In this document: positions 32,100-40,855 of the stretch, piece after piece
Layout: the number at the start of each line of letters is the position of its first letter
How positions within the stretch are numbered: position 1 is the stretch's first letter
From: Epithemia pelagica
Taxonomy: Eukaryota; Bacillariophyta; Bacillariophyceae; Surirellales; Surirellaceae
Direction of reading: 5' to 3'
Length of the DNA: 64,000 bases
Assembly (NCBI GenBank): GCA_946965045.2
Contig: OX337228.1
Location: 2,046,001-2,110,000, forward strand
Notes under the pieces: model-generated
Database searches by the model: none
What the model was told of the DNA's origin: nothing
What the model saw: only the letters and a program-made list of their open reading frames with translations
Made by a program: the position numbers and the translations under genes

Positions 32100-32711
32100 T
32101 CATTGAGAAATGAAAATACGAGGGACTTTGTTGCTGTGAATAGATCCAATGTTCTGAATAACAAAAGGTGTTTCTTCGCTACCCCAACCGCAAGCGCGGC
32201 GATGGATGTTAGGGGTGTTAAGGAAAGATTTGAGACGAGTGTCTGTCTGATAGAAAGGGATGAATGAATCCGACTCTTCTTCTTCGTCTTCTTTTTCGTG
32301 AATTATAATCGGTGAGTAGCATCGGTTCCATCGAAGATGCTGAAGATTATGTGCATCGCAAAAGTTCAAAGAAGAAGCGAAGCGGTCATCCACACGAAAT
32401 TGAACTTCCCTGTCTTCTGCAGCCTCACCATGATTGACCCACATTTCATTTTTACTACCGTCACAGGCAAGAAGTTGAGGCGATGGGCGATCAACAACAT
32501 TATTACCGCAGGACGGCACAAGATGTGACACGTTGCTCGAACTGTCCATGCAGTCCAGATCAGTTCCAACTTCTCCTCGGATAACACTGCATTCACTGGT
32601 CGAAGAGATAGGGGATTCCGTCTCCCTGCTGCTTGTTGCCTTCAAGTCGTTAGCAGCAAACGAAGGTGGAAGGTCCTGAACTCGATCTTCAATACTATCA
32701 GTGCCCGTCAT
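32100..32711 (-). CDS. Hypothetical protein next to the retrotransposon 3' end
   Basis: Single exon, 203 residues, ATG at 32711. The sequence is polar, Ser-rich, with an acidic patch (HEKEDEEEESD) and no recognisable domain, signal peptide or membrane segment. The retrotransposon's A-tail lies only 40 bp upstream of its start, so its native promoter has probably been displaced, and expression may have been lost or now depends on the element. It may not be a functional gene; composition and length are the only support. Confidence 0.4.
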   Translation of the reverse strand: MTGTDSIEDRVQDLPPSFAANDLKATSSRETESPISSTSECSVIRGEVGTDLDCMDSSSNVSHLVPSCGNNVVDRPSPQLLACDGSKNEMWVNHGEAAEDREVQFRVDDRFASSLNFCDAHNLQHLRWNRCYSPIIIHEKEDEEEESDSFIPFYQTDTRLKSFLNTPNIHRRACGWGSEETPFVIQNIGSIHSNKVPRIFISQ

Positions 32712-33156
32712 GGTGATTGATCACTCTGGTGTGAAAATTCGCTCTGGGAGTTTTTTTTTATGTTATTTTACCGGTCTATGTATTGTGGAACTCCTAAGCG
32801 GTAAGCGAGCAGAGGAGTGGGGCGTCCGGTCCCGGCGAGAGAAAATCTGCAACAGGCCGTGGGGAGTAAAGTGGTGTTACCGGGGCGAAGTTCGTTCGGG
32901 CTAAGTTTGCCAGCTGGGTTGTGCGCGATCTTTGTGCTGTTGTGTGTGCTCTGTTTGCCGCAATTTGGTTGATGGCGTGTATTGCTAGGGGCGATACAAT
33001 GGTATGAGCCAGGGATGCTTTTGCGTAGTGGGCCATGGTGAAGATGTTTGCTTCTGGATAGTGGAGTTTGACATGTTTGTTTGCTTTGGCAAGAATGTTC
33101 TCTGGGGAATGTGCGACGTTTTGGTACAGAGCAAATGCAGCTGGGTGTTGGTTGCT

Positions 33157-36100
33157 TCAAGTTGTTGATTTTCCGAAGTGTGGATCTTTCCAGTCCGGTG
33201 GTTCGGCGGTGGAGAAGGGCAGTGGGTGATCTTGATTGAAGAGCAGGCGGGTGGCAAAGTGTCCCATAGACCCCAAGTGGTCAACCGTAAAAGGGATCAA
33301 GTAAATTCCGTTGTGAAGGAGATGGGTGGCGGTGTTGGGGTCTCTACAATATTTGGCCCTGGCCACTTCATTGTGCGTCCTTGATGCAAGTTTTGCGATG
33401 GCAGTGTGGTCGGACGGTTCTTGAAGGGGTGTTCGGGACTGTGGAGGCGGTATGGTTACGTGGATCGCGACGTATTGGAATGGCTCATTGTTGTGGGGCT
33501 GGGTGAGGTGCAGCCCGACGTCTGCAGGACGGATATTGCGGTTGTGCAGGGGCACAAGGCCCAGCGGTTCGATGTGGACGTCGTGGAGGGAATCAACTGT
33601 TTTTGCTGCCGGTGCGGCTCGCCGAAGGATGTCGAAGAGGGTGTCGCGTACCGCATTCAATAGCGCTGTTTTTGATGCTTGGTTGCAGTGGAAGAGGTGG
33701 TCCCCTTCTTTGTCCAATTCTTTGTTGCAGCGACAACGGCCGCCGGCGTCGGAGTGAAAGAGCGGCAACCGCAGTTTCCGCCGTATTGCTGTCCTAAATA
33801 TTTGGTTGTCGAGTCGAAGGCGTTCGGCTGGGCGTGGTAAGTGAAATGCCATGCTTGTCAGTGGTGACAAGAGTGATGGAAGAAGAACTCGTTCTGTCGG
33901 AGTGGTGGTTTCAATGAGTTTTGGGATGACATGTTCTTGCAGGATGTGGTTGATTTGTCTGTTGTGTGTTGTGTGGTCATACCGTTCGTGCTTGTAGAGA
34001 GTTTGGTCGGCGTATTCGTGGGTGAAGAGGGAGAGGCCTCTTCGGAAGGCTATGATGGCTGGATCCTCGCTGTGTTCCCAGTTTCGGTATTGTTGTTGGT
34101 GGTGGGTTGGTATGGGGGATTCTTTGGATTGGGCGAGTTTCAGGGCCCGTGCCGTTTGGGTCAAGAGACGGGGGTATGCAGCCGCTGCGGCGTTGTGGTA
34201 CCCCAATCCTCCGAGTCTGTTGGGAAGACTCGCGATGAGGGTCGATTGTTCTGTCACGTTGGTTTCGACAGTTGATGTGAGGTTGGAGATGAACTTGGCA
34301 ATCAACCGGTTTGTTTTTGTCGTGACCGGACTGTTCCAGAGTGTGGATCGCTGGTTGGGGCATGGGTTGGCCTGGACAATGTCTGCCGGGAGCAGGTGCA
34401 GGATGGCGGGGATGAAGGAATAGCGGAAGAGGGAGCTTCTGGTTTGGAGGTCGTCCATTTGGTTTAGTTTGTCAAGGTTGCTCTCCATGTTGTGGAGCCG
34501 TTGTTCGATGAATGTTTGTGCAAACGTTGGTGATCCTATGGGTTGTCCCAAGAAACGGGTACCGGTTGTCAGTTCTGCTGCTTTTGGGTCGTTCGGAGAG
34601 AGTAGATGCAGTGCGTGCTGGAGGCTCGAACGATGTTGTGGTTGCAGTCGCTCCAGGGGGGACTCGTGGGAGGTAGAGGTCAGTATTTTTGTTTTTGTCA
34701 CGTTTAATTGGATCCCCATTGGCTCACCCAGTTGTTGGAAACGTTGAAGGAACCAATCGATGTCTTGGTGGGGAAGGCAGATGGACGTATCGTCCATGAT
34801 AGACGCCGTGTGTGCGACGCCGCCTTTTCCGTCGTCGTAGTCGTCGCCGTTGGTTTTGCGTACCGCAGCTCTTGCGGCTTGCTCTTTGTTGATTTTATTT
34901 GTCAGTGCCAGTAACAAGAGGCACGCAAATAACGGACTGAGTGGGCATCCTTGGGGAAATCCTTCCTCCTGGAGGAATTGGCTGGGATTTTTGTCGGCGT
35001 CAAAGAACCATGATTGGCATGGTTTCCCCGTCAGCAAATCGTATAGGGGTACCAGAGGGGCTGTTGCGGGGTCGTTGAGGAGTATTGCCCGGGCGGCCGT
35101 CCTCGAGGTGTTGTTGAACATATTATGCAGGTCCAGCAACAGTAGACTACGTGTTGGTAAGTTTTCCTCTCGGTCACAATGAATGTATTGGTGTACAGCG
35201 GCTGTGGTTGTTTGAGCGACAAAATCCACACCGCCGGGGGTTTGGATGCCATATTGTCCTCCTTTGAGAAGGATTGGTCGTATTGCATCCGTCATGTGAA
35301 CTAATGCTGTTTTTGCTGCGAGACGGCGCAGGGCGATCCCGATTCCGATTGGCCGCAGTTTTTCCAGGTTTGCTAAATCTTTGTGGAGGGCCAGAAAATA
35401 GTTTCCTGCGAGAACTGTTTGGATTGGTGGTGGTATTTGTCCGGTGACAATCAACTGGGTCAGCGCCATGATGTTGCCAAAGTATGGTCTTGTTGCATCC
35501 GGAGTGTTCGCTGTCTTGTGCAGCGCCATGGAGACAATGGCGTCTGTGCAGGTGGCGTACGGTCCCGATGCTGTTCCGGGTTTCATCTGACGAAGTGATA
35601 TTTCGAAGAGATCTTTGGTGAGTTGCAGATGTTGGCTTGCCGGAGGTGGCAGCCGTTGGTTTCCTGTTGCCCTGGTTGTTGGTGGTGGGTTTCGTCGTTT
35701 TGGGAACAGTTCTTCCTGGATTCGGGCTATCCTTGGCGGGGTAAGTTTTGCTGTTGGCATGTGTGACATCAGCCGCTTGTAGGCCGTCGAGTAGTTTCCG
35801 ACATCGGCCGCGTGTTGTGCTGACTTGAGTCTGTTTGCTGGCAGTTGTGTTGTGTGTTGGTGTTGTTGCCGAAGGACCCGCTGTTTTTGTTTCTTGTTGC
35901 TTCGGTTGTCCGGCAGTGGCTGTGGGTTCCATGTGATTTCATGGAGCTCTTTGATTCGTCCGGTTTTGAAAAGGCTGACTCTCGTTCGGAGGGCGTCGGA
36001 GTGTGTTTTGTGAACGGTTCCTGCGATTGGGGCAAGCAGCAGTGGCTCGAGTAGCACCAAGAGTTTCCAGAACGGGGTGCTGTCGTTGTTCCATGCCGGT

Positions 36101-36648
36101 GATTGGTCGTCGCGGAGGACAGATGGGTGTATTTCTGGGGTCGAGTCCAGTACCCAGGATACTACGGTGTTGTAGACGACGAAGAGTTCGCGCCGCATTG
36201 GGTGTTTCAGTTTGTGCCATGTCGATCGGCGGAAGGGTGGTGGTTGTGGTTGTAGCTGGAGTAGCCAGGCCAGACTCTCTTTCCAATGTGTCTCGGCTTG
36301 TGGTGATAGATTACGATATGTTGTCGTAACTAGATCGATGTTGGTTTTTTTCCTACTATGTTTTGTTGTTATATGTTGCTTGAGGTGCCCTGGGGTCGTA
36401 TAGATGGCACTTGGGGTGTCGCATTGTCTGCAAATATGGAAGCTGTGTGTTGTGCAGAATTCTGGGGTCATGTAGTCGGTTGGGGATGTTTCTTTGTGTT
36501 GTGTTATAAGGTGTTCTTTCAGAGCCGCCTGTGGTTTCCTTGTGAGTGTTGGCACTTGCCAGTTGCAGTTGGGGACTGGACAGTGCTTGATTCTTGGTGC
36601 CTGTCTACTCATTCGGCCCTTTGGCCCATGTCTCATGCGGGACCACAT
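33157..36648 (-). CDS. Retrotransposon ORF3: zinc fingers, reverse transcriptase, restriction-like endonuclease
   Basis: 1163 residues from the ATG at 36648; a second ATG at 36612 overlaps the ORF2 stop as ATGAGTAG. Order: two C2H2-like fingers (~21-90; CPVPNC..H..H and CRQC..H..H), a ~250-residue linker, then the RT domain. RT signs are LRPIGIGIALRRLAAK, LLLLDLHNMFN (motif A Asp), GFPQGCPLSPLF (motif B), SIMDDTSI (motif C, MDD in place of YADD) and LNVTKTKIL. The C-terminal part has a CCHC knuckle (CRCNKELDKEGDHLFHC) and IRPADVGLHL, the first part of the PD..D endonuclease site. The expected later acidic residue (family pattern DVTV) reads AIHVTI. No premature stops. Confidence 0.9.
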   Translation of the reverse strand: MWSRMRHGPKGRMSRQAPRIKHCPVPNCNWQVPTLTRKPQAALKEHLITQHKETSPTDYMTPEFCTTHSFHICRQCDTPSAIYTTPGHLKQHITTKHSRKKTNIDLVTTTYRNLSPQAETHWKESLAWLLQLQPQPPPFRRSTWHKLKHPMRRELFVVYNTVVSWVLDSTPEIHPSVLRDDQSPAWNNDSTPFWKLLVLLEPLLLAPIAGTVHKTHSDALRTRVSLFKTGRIKELHEITWNPQPLPDNRSNKKQKQRVLRQQHQHTTQLPANRLKSAQHAADVGNYSTAYKRLMSHMPTAKLTPPRIARIQEELFPKRRNPPPTTRATGNQRLPPPASQHLQLTKDLFEISLRQMKPGTASGPYATCTDAIVSMALHKTANTPDATRPYFGNIMALTQLIVTGQIPPPIQTVLAGNYFLALHKDLANLEKLRPIGIGIALRRLAAKTALVHMTDAIRPILLKGGQYGIQTPGGVDFVAQTTTAAVHQYIHCDREENLPTRSLLLLDLHNMFNNTSRTAARAILLNDPATAPLVPLYDLLTGKPCQSWFFDADKNPSQFLQEEGFPQGCPLSPLFACLLLLALTNKINKEQAARAAVRKTNGDDYDDGKGGVAHTASIMDDTSICLPHQDIDWFLQRFQQLGEPMGIQLNVTKTKILTSTSHESPLERLQPQHRSSLQHALHLLSPNDPKAAELTTGTRFLGQPIGSPTFAQTFIEQRLHNMESNLDKLNQMDDLQTRSSLFRYSFIPAILHLLPADIVQANPCPNQRSTLWNSPVTTKTNRLIAKFISNLTSTVETNVTEQSTLIASLPNRLGGLGYHNAAAAAYPRLLTQTARALKLAQSKESPIPTHHQQQYRNWEHSEDPAIIAFRRGLSLFTHEYADQTLYKHERYDHTTHNRQINHILQEHVIPKLIETTTPTERVLLPSLLSPLTSMAFHLPRPAERLRLDNQIFRTAIRRKLRLPLFHSDAGGRCRCNKELDKEGDHLFHCNQASKTALLNAVRDTLFDILRRAAPAAKTVDSLHDVHIEPLGLVPLHNRNIRPADVGLHLTQPHNNEPFQYVAIHVTIPPPQSRTPLQEPSDHTAIAKLASRTHNEVARAKYCRDPNTATHLLHNGIYLIPFTVDHLGSMGHFATRLLFNQDHPLPFSTAEPPDWKDPHFGKSTT

Positions 36649-38182
36649 GGCCGGTGCGGGAGCCGGCGACGGTGGGAGGGCCAGTCTCTACCAACGACTG
36701 TGCGTATTCCCACGCGTCTTGCGCGTCGGTGTCCGTTGCAAAGGACCTTGTATTTTCCAAATACCTCCTGATTTCAGGGAGGCGGGAAGGGTTGTTTTCT
36801 CGGACATACGAAAAGATCATCGCAATTTCGTCGCCTGTCGGTGCCGACTGGTGTTGTCCGTTGTGCTGATCTTCGTCGTTGGAGAGGAGTGAGTGGGAAT
36901 GGTTGTCCCAGTCGTCGGCGTTGGCCATTGCCTCGTCCGCGTCATTTGGTTGGTGTGATTGGTTGTTGTTGCTTTCTGTGCCATCGTCGTCAGACGGTAC
37001 TTCCGCCAACTCTTGGAACTGGTTGCTGCGCTTTTTCGCTCTGGGTTTGCCGTCCTCTTGCTGAACCGTGTCTTGCAGTTGAGGCGACTTGGCAATCACG
37101 GTCCGCCAGTCGGTGCCGTCTTCGTACGGATCTGTTGATCCACTGTGGTCGCTTGACTCGTGGTTGGGTGCCAATCGTTTTGTTGGTGGTGGTGTTCCCG
37201 GTGGGCTGGTGCGCTGTCGGTTGGTTTTGTCGGTGTTGGTCGGTTTGCGGCGCAAAAGTCGGTCCGTAAATTCCAGGAGACGTGATGTATGGCTGGATGG
37301 TGTTGTGTTGCCTTGTTGTTGACTTGTGGTTTCTGGGGACGGGGGAGTTGCCGCGACGGCCGCCAGTGAGGGGAGAAGGATATTTGTGGGAAAGCCGTTG
37401 TGTTGCCGGATGGTCGTTCCATTCAGATGGTGCGTGTCCGGGGTACGCCGCATATACAATGTGTATGCTTGGGGAGAGGGGTCGTCGTTGCAGAACTCAG
37501 GAAAGAGGGCGACGAATTCCTCCATTTCCTTGAGTCGTGCCCAGTCGTCGTCGGTTGCCTCGTGGTTAATTTGTCGCAGTTTGATCTTAATGCATGCCGC
37601 AAAAAACTGATCGACGTCTTTTAGTGCCTCCAGTGTTGTCGTCCTGGTTGATTGATTCTTCGGCATAGGAAGAATTTGGATGGTGTTGTCCGACCATTCG
37701 ATTTCCATACCGCGGTTGGATGCGCGGAAGGCGTTGTAGGAACGGAGCAATGTTTCAAAATTGCTGCGTGACGATGATGCAAGGTAGATGACCGGTACCT
37801 GGCCGCGTTGTTTGGATTTGAGGTCGCCACTGAAGGTGCCGGCCCGACATCCAATGTGGTCAAAAAAGTCGTCGCGTTGTAGTTTTTTGGGCAGGTGGGG
37901 GTAGAGGCACTCTCGAATTGCCAGGGCAAGGTCCATGAAGCCACGTCGGTGTTTGACCGCCATTGCTGGAACTCCGACGATGATGCCGAACGTGTCACTG
38001 GTGCGGTTGTTGCATGCAGGCACGTAAACGTTGATCTGGTCATACCGGGGGTTGACCGTTGGGTTCGACTGAGGTGTGCCGTTGCGGAGGATGTGTTGGT
38101 ACCCGTACTCGTCGAAGAGGAAATCCGACTGCCGACTGGTGGTGACGGTGCCAAAGTTGGAGTGCGAACCGAAGTCCTTGTT
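36605..38182 (-). CDS. Retrotransposon ORF2, function unknown
   Basis: Open frame of 525 codons from the stop at 38183..38185 to the TAG at 36605. There is no ATG at its beginning; the first in-frame ATG lies near 37965, in a segment that already looks conserved (INVYVPACNNRTSDTFGI). This suggests that it is read as a continuation of ORF1 by frameshifting or that a mutation separated them: the frames overlap for about 140 bp. The N-terminal ~200 residues look globular; the C-terminal half is Thr/Asn/Ser/Pro-rich and acidic. No known domain is recognised. It could be an RNA-binding or nucleocapsid-like protein, as ORF1-type proteins of other elements are, but nothing shows it. Confidence 0.6.
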   Translation of the reverse strand, partial: NKDFGSHSNFGTVTTSRQSDFLFDEYGYQHILRNGTPQSNPTVNPRYDQINVYVPACNNRTSDTFGIIVGVPAMAVKHRRGFMDLALAIRECLYPHLPKKLQRDDFFDHIGCRAGTFSGDLKSKQRGQVPVIYLASSSRSNFETLLRSYNAFRASNRGMEIEWSDNTIQILPMPKNQSTRTTTLEALKDVDQFFAACIKIKLRQINHEATDDDWARLKEMEEFVALFPEFCNDDPSPQAYTLYMRRTPDTHHLNGTTIRQHNGFPTNILLPSLAAVAATPPSPETTSQQQGNTTPSSHTSRLLEFTDRLLRRKPTNTDKTNRQRTSPPGTPPPTKRLAPNHESSDHSGSTDPYEDGTDWRTVIAKSPQLQDTVQQEDGKPRAKKRSNQFQELAEVPSDDDGTESNNNQSHQPNDADEAMANADDWDNHSHSLLSNDEDQHNGQHQSAPTGDEIAMIFSYVRENNPSRLPEIRRYLENTRSFATDTDAQDAWEYAQSLVETGPPTVAGSRTGHVVPHETWAKGPNE

Positions 38183-39623
38183 CTACGAAGACTTCGGTAT
38201 CGAAAGCGTCGTTGGCAGGGGCGGGCGACAATGTCATGTGGAAGGTGGAGGTGTGTCCTCCTTTTGGACGGTTGGGGCTGTCGTTGTGGTTGCGCCCGTT
38301 GGAGCGCCCCGACTGCTTGGTTTCGATGAAATCCATCGAGTGCACCTGGAGCCACATTGGGTCCTCTCGTTTATTGTGGTGTTGGAACACGTTGTTGAAG
38401 TGTTCCGTGAGTGCTTCTTCCGTCAGACGAGGGAGCGTCGCTTCCACTTGGGGATTGGGATTGTGATTCACGGCCACGTGGAGGTGGATCACGATTGCCG
38501 GTTCGATGGCGGGTGGTTTCTTCGGTTTCTGCGCCGGCGATTTGCGGTACGGATTGGGGGTGGCAGTGGTTGTGCTGTTGAGTTGGCTGTTGTGTGCTTG
38601 CTCGTTGTTATTTTTGGGTTCGTCCGTTGCTTCGTCGTCCGTGGGGTGGTTTTGGTCCATGGTTTCCTTGGTTGCTTCGCCTCCTGTGTTGGCGTCGATG
38701 TTGTAGTGGTTGGCTGGGATTGGTTGGCTGTGGTTGACGGCAGAGTCGTTGTCGTGTTTTTTGTCGTTTTTGTGGTTATTGATGTTGTAGTTGGTTTGAT
38801 TTTTGTCGTTTTTTTGGTTGGTTTTGAGGGCGTGTTCGGTGGTGGCGGTGGTTGCTTCGTTGTCGGCATGGTGCTGGTGGTGCTGGTGGTGGGCGTGTTT
38901 TTCCGGGGTGATGGCGATGGTGTCCTCGACGGGGTGCTGCTGATGGTGGGCGGTGGCCGCTTCCGTGGTCGGAGCCGGGTAAGAGGGGTGTTTACCAGAT
39001 GGTTTGTAGGTGGGCGAGCGCTTGGTTGCTGCCGCAGGGGCGAGTTTGTTGCCTCGACACGGAGGCTGGCGGCCAAGGGTGGGCTTGGAATGGACGTGCA
39101 TGATGCTGGTGGGCAAGTCGGGGAGCTGGGAACTGCTGGAGCAGGCTGATAACTGTGGAAAGACTGGGTTTTCCAAAGTTGTGCGCTTGGTTTGTCGTCT
39201 CTTGGAGTCATTTGGTCGGTCATTTCGTTGGTGGCTTGGTGTTGGTGTCGCTGGTCCGCGTGGCTGCAGCAGGCGGGTGTCTGTTTGGGTAGCGGTTGAT
39301 CTGGTTGGTTTCTGAGCACTTGGTGGCGCTTGTTGGTTAGGGTTGCTTCCGGGGAGTGTTGGGATGGCGAAGTGTACCGTGTCCATGGTGTCGACATTCG
39401 GTTTGTCTGCCTTTTGGGTGGTGTGTTGGCCCGTGGCCTCGGTGTTTCGTTGTTCTGTGGTTTTCGGCGGGTGGACAAATTCGTGTTGGTCCGAGTGACC
39501 GTTGTGTCGCTTGGGCCTTTTGGGCCTGGCTGCGGCTGGTTGGGTTCTTTGGCCATGGGCCGGGTTGCCGTTCGGTGGTAGTTGGTTTTGTTTGGTTTTT
39601 CGCAGACGAGGTAGAAGTTCCAT
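38040..39623 (-). CDS. Retrotransposon ORF1, low-complexity basic protein
   Basis: ATG at 39623, 527 residues. The first ~360 residues are Thr/Asn/Pro/His/Gln-rich low complexity with many Lys/Arg, suiting nonspecific nucleic-acid binding; a more ordered block follows (PAIVIHLHVAVNH.., LTEEALTEHFNNVF, TSTFHMTLSPAP). Because the strand is so A+C-biased, a second long open frame (39556..38489) overlaps it, so the true frame in the low-complexity part is less certain than in the C-terminal block. No zinc knuckle or RRM is recognised. Confidence 0.6.
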   Translation of the reverse strand: MELLPRLRKTKQNQLPPNGNPAHGQRTQPAAARPKRPKRHNGHSDQHEFVHPPKTTEQRNTEATGQHTTQKADKPNVDTMDTVHFAIPTLPGSNPNQQAPPSAQKPTRSTATQTDTRLLQPRGPATPTPSHQRNDRPNDSKRRQTKRTTLENPVFPQLSACSSSSQLPDLPTSIMHVHSKPTLGRQPPCRGNKLAPAAATKRSPTYKPSGKHPSYPAPTTEAATAHHQQHPVEDTIAITPEKHAHHQHHQHHADNEATTATTEHALKTNQKNDKNQTNYNINNHKNDKKHDNDSAVNHSQPIPANHYNIDANTGGEATKETMDQNHPTDDEATDEPKNNNEQAHNSQLNSTTTATPNPYRKSPAQKPKKPPAIEPAIVIHLHVAVNHNPNPQVEATLPRLTEEALTEHFNNVFQHHNKREDPMWLQVHSMDFIETKQSGRSNGRNHNDSPNRPKGGHTSTFHMTLSPAPANDAFDTEVFVEQGLRFALQLWHRHHQSAVGFPLRRVRVPTHPPQRHTSVEPNGQPPV

Positions 39624-39949
39624 GACGAGTGGAAGAGTCGCCTTGCTTGCCCGGGCTGTCTCGGGACATGTGGGTTCGGTTTGGGGGATTGATCGGCATT
39701 TCGGTCGTGGTTAAACCATAGGTCGTGCAGTTTGAGCCGAGTTTGACCATGGCGGGTCCGCGGGGCGCGCCGTTTGCGGCGCGGCCGTCATCCGCGGCAG
39801 GTTTAGGTAGGAAAGGGGCGGCGCAGTCTCGGCAAGGCGTTGATGTCGGCCCCAGAGTAGTTCACAGGATGGTTTCAATTCTTGGTCGATTCTGTCTCGT
39901 CTTGCTTTCGTTTAAGACGTTTGAAGTTCGTCTGTCTGACAGACGATGC

Positions 39950-39953
39950 AAAA
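39950..39953 (-). terminator. Pol III terminator of the tRNA-Ser gene
   Basis: TTTT on the minus strand, beginning 10 nt after the tRNA 3' end (CTACCTTTTGC). The minimal Pol III stop is therefore preserved between the tRNA and the retrotransposon. Confidence 0.75.
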
Positions 39954-39962
39954 GGTAGCGAG

Positions 39963-40044
39963 CGGGCACGACAGGATTCGAACCTGCGAGGCCTACGGCC
40001 AATTGATTTCAAGTCAATCATCTTAACCACTCGATCACGTACCC
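39963..40044 (-). tRNA. tRNA-Ser (anticodon TGA)
   Basis: 82 nt on the minus strand. Acceptor stem GGGTACG pairs with CGTGCCC (one G-T pair); D-arm region TGATCGAGTGGTTAAG; anticodon loop CTTGAAA with anticodon TGA (40011..40009); long variable arm GGCCGTAGGCC as in class II serine tRNAs; T-arm GCAGGTTCGAATCCTGT. CCA is not encoded and there is no intron. It reads UCA codons. Confidence 0.97.
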
Positions 40045-40226
40045 CGCCAGAAAAGCCACTGTTTTGGTTCGTTTTTCGATATTTAGTCGCTACTTCCGTG
40101 GAAAAGATCCATCAATTTTATCGGCGCATCAACTTTCAATCAAGGTTCAGTCATCCCATCCTTCTTCACCGTAAATCATTAAGCAGAAACCACTTCGAAC
40201 CATCAATTTCATGAGTCATCCAGAAC

Positions 40227-40760
40227 ATGAATCCAAGAAGCGGCGTTTTGATTCTCTTCACCATGTCCACATGCTTTGCCTTCATCCATCATCGAATCCT
40301 TGATGTGAAGGGGGCTGGCTGGGTGCAGAGACCCGCATATGGTCGCCGATCAATCTTGTTTTTGGACCTCGGAGGATTCTTTGGTGGGAAAAAGAGTTCC
40401 GAAAATGATGAACATAGCGAAGGAAAATGCGACTCTGGAGCCGTGGCGGAAATGATGGAATCAATGAGCACCCTGGAAAGTGCACAAAGAATGGGAAAGC
40501 TCACCACTTCGATACTGCAAGATCTACAATCATCGATCGTAGAAGGGTCGGCACAAGATGGGAAAGTCAAGGTATCCTTTGATTGCCAACAGAAACCAGT
40601 TCGTGTGAGTATAGACGAGGGATACTATGCAGAAGCCAGTGCCTCCGAGATGGCTGCGAGCTTGACCCTAGCCCTACAGGATGGACATGCCAAATCCATT
40701 GATAAAATGGAAGACAAGACTCGTACTCTGTTCTCAGAGTTTGGACTCTTGCCTTCCTAG
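40227..40760 (+). CDS. YbaB/EbfC-family protein, predicted plastid-targeted (copy 1)
   Basis: Single exon, 177 residues. N-terminus: signal-peptide-like core (GVLILFTMSTCFAF) with a phenylalanine at the likely cut, then an Arg-containing transit-like segment, as in diatom plastid preproteins. The mature part has the YbaB/EbfC layout: a helix (VAEMMESMSTLESAQRMGK), a beta hairpin (KVKVSFDCQQKPVRVSIDE), then a helical C-terminus. Bacterial YbaB/EbfC dimers bind DNA as nucleoid-associated proteins, so a plastid nucleoid role is inferred. Sequence drift in the hairpin is considerable. A second family member lies 4 kb away on the other strand. Confidence 0.7.
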   Translation: MNPRSGVLILFTMSTCFAFIHHRILDVKGAGWVQRPAYGRRSILFLDLGGFFGGKKSSENDEHSEGKCDSGAVAEMMESMSTLESAQRMGKLTTSILQDLQSSIVEGSAQDGKVKVSFDCQQKPVRVSIDEGYYAEASASEMAASLTLALQDGHAKSIDKMEDKTRTLFSEFGLLPS

Positions 40761-40855
40761 GTTTTCATTGCTATCTCCGTACACTCATGACTAAAGCATA
40801 AAATCTTGGAGTTGAGCATCATCAAATTATCTTCTTACATCGTGAACTGAACTGT

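Larger units (their letters stand above)
32751..39900 (-). mobile_element. Non-LTR retrotransposon with restriction-like endonuclease (R2/CRE-like)
   Basis: About 7.1 kb on the minus strand. The 3' end is marked by a run of nine A (T9 at 32751..32759) after a ~400 bp 3' UTR. The 5' end lies between about 39830 and 39940 and is approximate. Three overlapping ORFs: ORF1 (39623..38040), ORF2 (open 38182..36605), ORF3 with reverse transcriptase and endonuclease (36648..33157). There are no LTRs. The coding strand is strikingly A+C-rich. The tRNA-Ser(UGA) gene lies 5' of the element in the same orientation. I found no target-site duplication. The RT type, the N-terminal C2H2 fingers and the CCHC-plus-PD domain place it with the RLE-bearing early-branching clades; the exact clade needs a tree. 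Confidence 0.87.

Noticed and set aside
38076-39149. 357-codon plus-strand frame opposite retrotransposon ORF1
   Set aside because: Val/Gly-rich product of the G/T-rich antisense strand; no domain.
38489-39556. 355-codon minus-strand frame overlapping ORF1
   Set aside because: Pro/Thr-rich alternate frame caused by the A+C bias; ORF1 has the more protein-like C-terminal block. I cannot fully exclude it.
32751-39960. LTR retrotransposon
   Set aside because: No long direct repeats at the two ends, no protease or integrase; an A-tail is present instead.
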